Shown: one piece after another, positions 63,337-64,000 of the stretch
How positions within the stretch are numbered: the stretch's first letter is position 1
How the letters are laid out: every line of letters begins with the position of its first letter
Origin: Opitutaceae bacterium
GTDB taxonomy: Bacteria > Verrucomicrobiota > Verrucomicrobiia > Opitutales > Opitutaceae
DNA: 64,000 nt
Direction of reading: 5' to 3'
Assembly (NCBI GenBank): GCA_041395105.1
Contig: JAWLBB010000004.1
Span: 1-64,000 of the forward strand
Made by a program: the position numbers and the translations under genes
The notes under the pieces: model-generated
Seen by the model: the letters and a program-made list of their open reading frames with translations, nothing else
Database searches by the model: none
Told to the model about the DNA's origin: nothing

Positions 63337-64000
63337 ACCGTCAGGGCGAGCAGCTCCTTCAGTTTGTCCTTCTGAACGATCGCCACGATATGGTCCTCGG
63401 CTTCAATAATGTCATTGGCTACGGGAGTCTTCGCCTGGAAGCGGTGGAGAAGGGCAACCACTACGCATCCCCGGGGCCATTTGATGTCCTTGAGCATCTG
63501 GCCGGCGGACGGGCTCTTCGGTCCGACCTTGACCTCGATGATCTTGCCGATGTCGCCGGGCAGACTCCCCAGATCGATATACGGTTCGCGGCTGATGTAG
63601 CGCAGGACCTCGTTTGCCGTCGCCACCCTGGGGGAGACAGCCAGTTCCACCCCCATGGCGACTTTGAGTTGCTCGAGAACTGCGGAGTAGTCGGAACGGT
63701 TGATGGCGAGCATGACGTGCTTGGTCCCGAGCTTGGAGGCTTGGAGACAGGTCATCACGTTGTCCTCGTCCGTCTTGGTGCAGGCCACGAAGAAATCGGC
63801 GCTCCCGATCTGCTCCTCTTCCAGCAGACGAAGCGAGGTTCCGGAGCCCTGGATGATGGTCACATCCGGAAAACGGTCGGCCAGTTTCCGACACCGGGCG
63901 GGATCGCTTTCAATGATGCGGATCTTGAATCGCGGATTGCTCAGCAATCGGACGAGGGAGACCGACATCTCGGCGCCACCCATGATGACAACCCGGATGA
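63333..64000 (-). CDS. trkA: TrkA potassium-uptake regulator, C-terminal part (cut by window edge)
   Basis: About 222 residues are visible. The segment begins with IRVVIMGGAEMSVSLVRLL, a Rossmann strand and glycine loop that opens the second RCK/TrkA-N domain, then IIESDPARCRKLAD and DFFVACTKTDEDNVMTCL, and ends with a TrkA-C domain (IIEVKVGPKSPSAGQMLKDI; IIEAEDHIVAIVQKDKL). The complete protein is normally about 450-480 residues, so the first half lies beyond position 64000. It binds NAD(H)/ATP and gates TrkH. Stop and trkH start overlap by 4 bp, so the pair is an operon. Confidence 0.93.
   Translation of the reverse strand, partial: IRVVIMGGAEMSVSLVRLLSNPRFKIRIIESDPARCRKLADRFPDVTIIQGSGTSLRLLEEEQIGSADFFVACTKTDEDNVMTCLQASKLGTKHVMLAINRSDYSAVLEQLKVAMGVELAVSPRVATANEVLRYISREPYIDLGSLPGDIGKIIEVKVGPKSPSAGQMLKDIKWPRGCVVVALLHRFQAKTPVANDIIEAEDHIVAIVQKDKLKELLALTV

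Overview
The window reads as a chromosomal segment of a GC-rich Gram-negative carbohydrate degrader, most likely Verrucomicrobiota (Opitutales-like). This is inferred from the TonB-dependent receptor with an ELSPFEVTGE-type N-terminus and no SusD partner, the abundance of giant secreted FG-GAP/ASPIC-UnbV, TPR and PD40 proteins, and a LacI-type regulator. No rRNA, tRNA, CRISPR array or complete insertion sequence was seen.

Region 1 (1-18.2 kb) is a sugar-catabolic island. A sugar isomerase/epimerase-like TIM barrel and a 2-hydroxyacid dehydrogenase lie opposite a secreted PQQ-type sugar dehydrogenase, followed by the broken tail of a GH95 enzyme. A glucuronoxylan set then runs on the minus strand: GH52 beta-xylosidase, GPH-family transporter, GH8 exo-oligoxylanase, GH67 alpha-glucuronidase, and a membrane TPR protein. 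It is divergent from a TonB-dependent receptor, and three near-identical palindromic operator-like sites lie between the two. The likely route is outer-membrane uptake of glucurono-xylooligosaccharides, removal of glucuronate by exported GH67, import by the GPH transporter, and cytosolic conversion to xylose by GH8 and GH52.

Region 2 (18.2-45.4 kb) is dominated by one paralogous set: three ~1,000-1,150 aa FG-GAP/ASPIC-UnbV (CRTAC1-like) proteins, two copies of a TPR plus FG-GAP gene pair, an SGNH hydrolase with inserted TPRs, a DUF5989 micro-membrane protein and a GT-C-like membrane protein. A LacI regulator, a vanadium haloperoxidase with a complete vanadate site and a DUF255/YyaL-like protein that lost its CxxC lie next to them. 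Two members are disrupted (an in-frame TAG and a frameshift). This is the best candidate in the window for an undescribed secreted or cell-surface system.

Region 3 (45.4-52 kb) holds an AbrB-like regulator with 39-bp-spaced palindromes upstream, a repeat-rich intergenic stretch, a glycosyltransferase-like protein, a Gfo/Idh/MocA oxidoreductase, a small Gly/Asn-rich secreted protein, a multidomain glycosidase-like protein with a PA14-like end and a DUF2237 protein. Region 4 (52-64 kb) holds a ~2,780 aa secreted PD40/FN3 protein, lexA with an overlapping operator and promoter, a ferredoxin, and trkH-trkA (trkA cut by the window edge). GTAG-headed inverted hairpin repeats (REP/BIME-like) recur in at least seven intergenic gaps.
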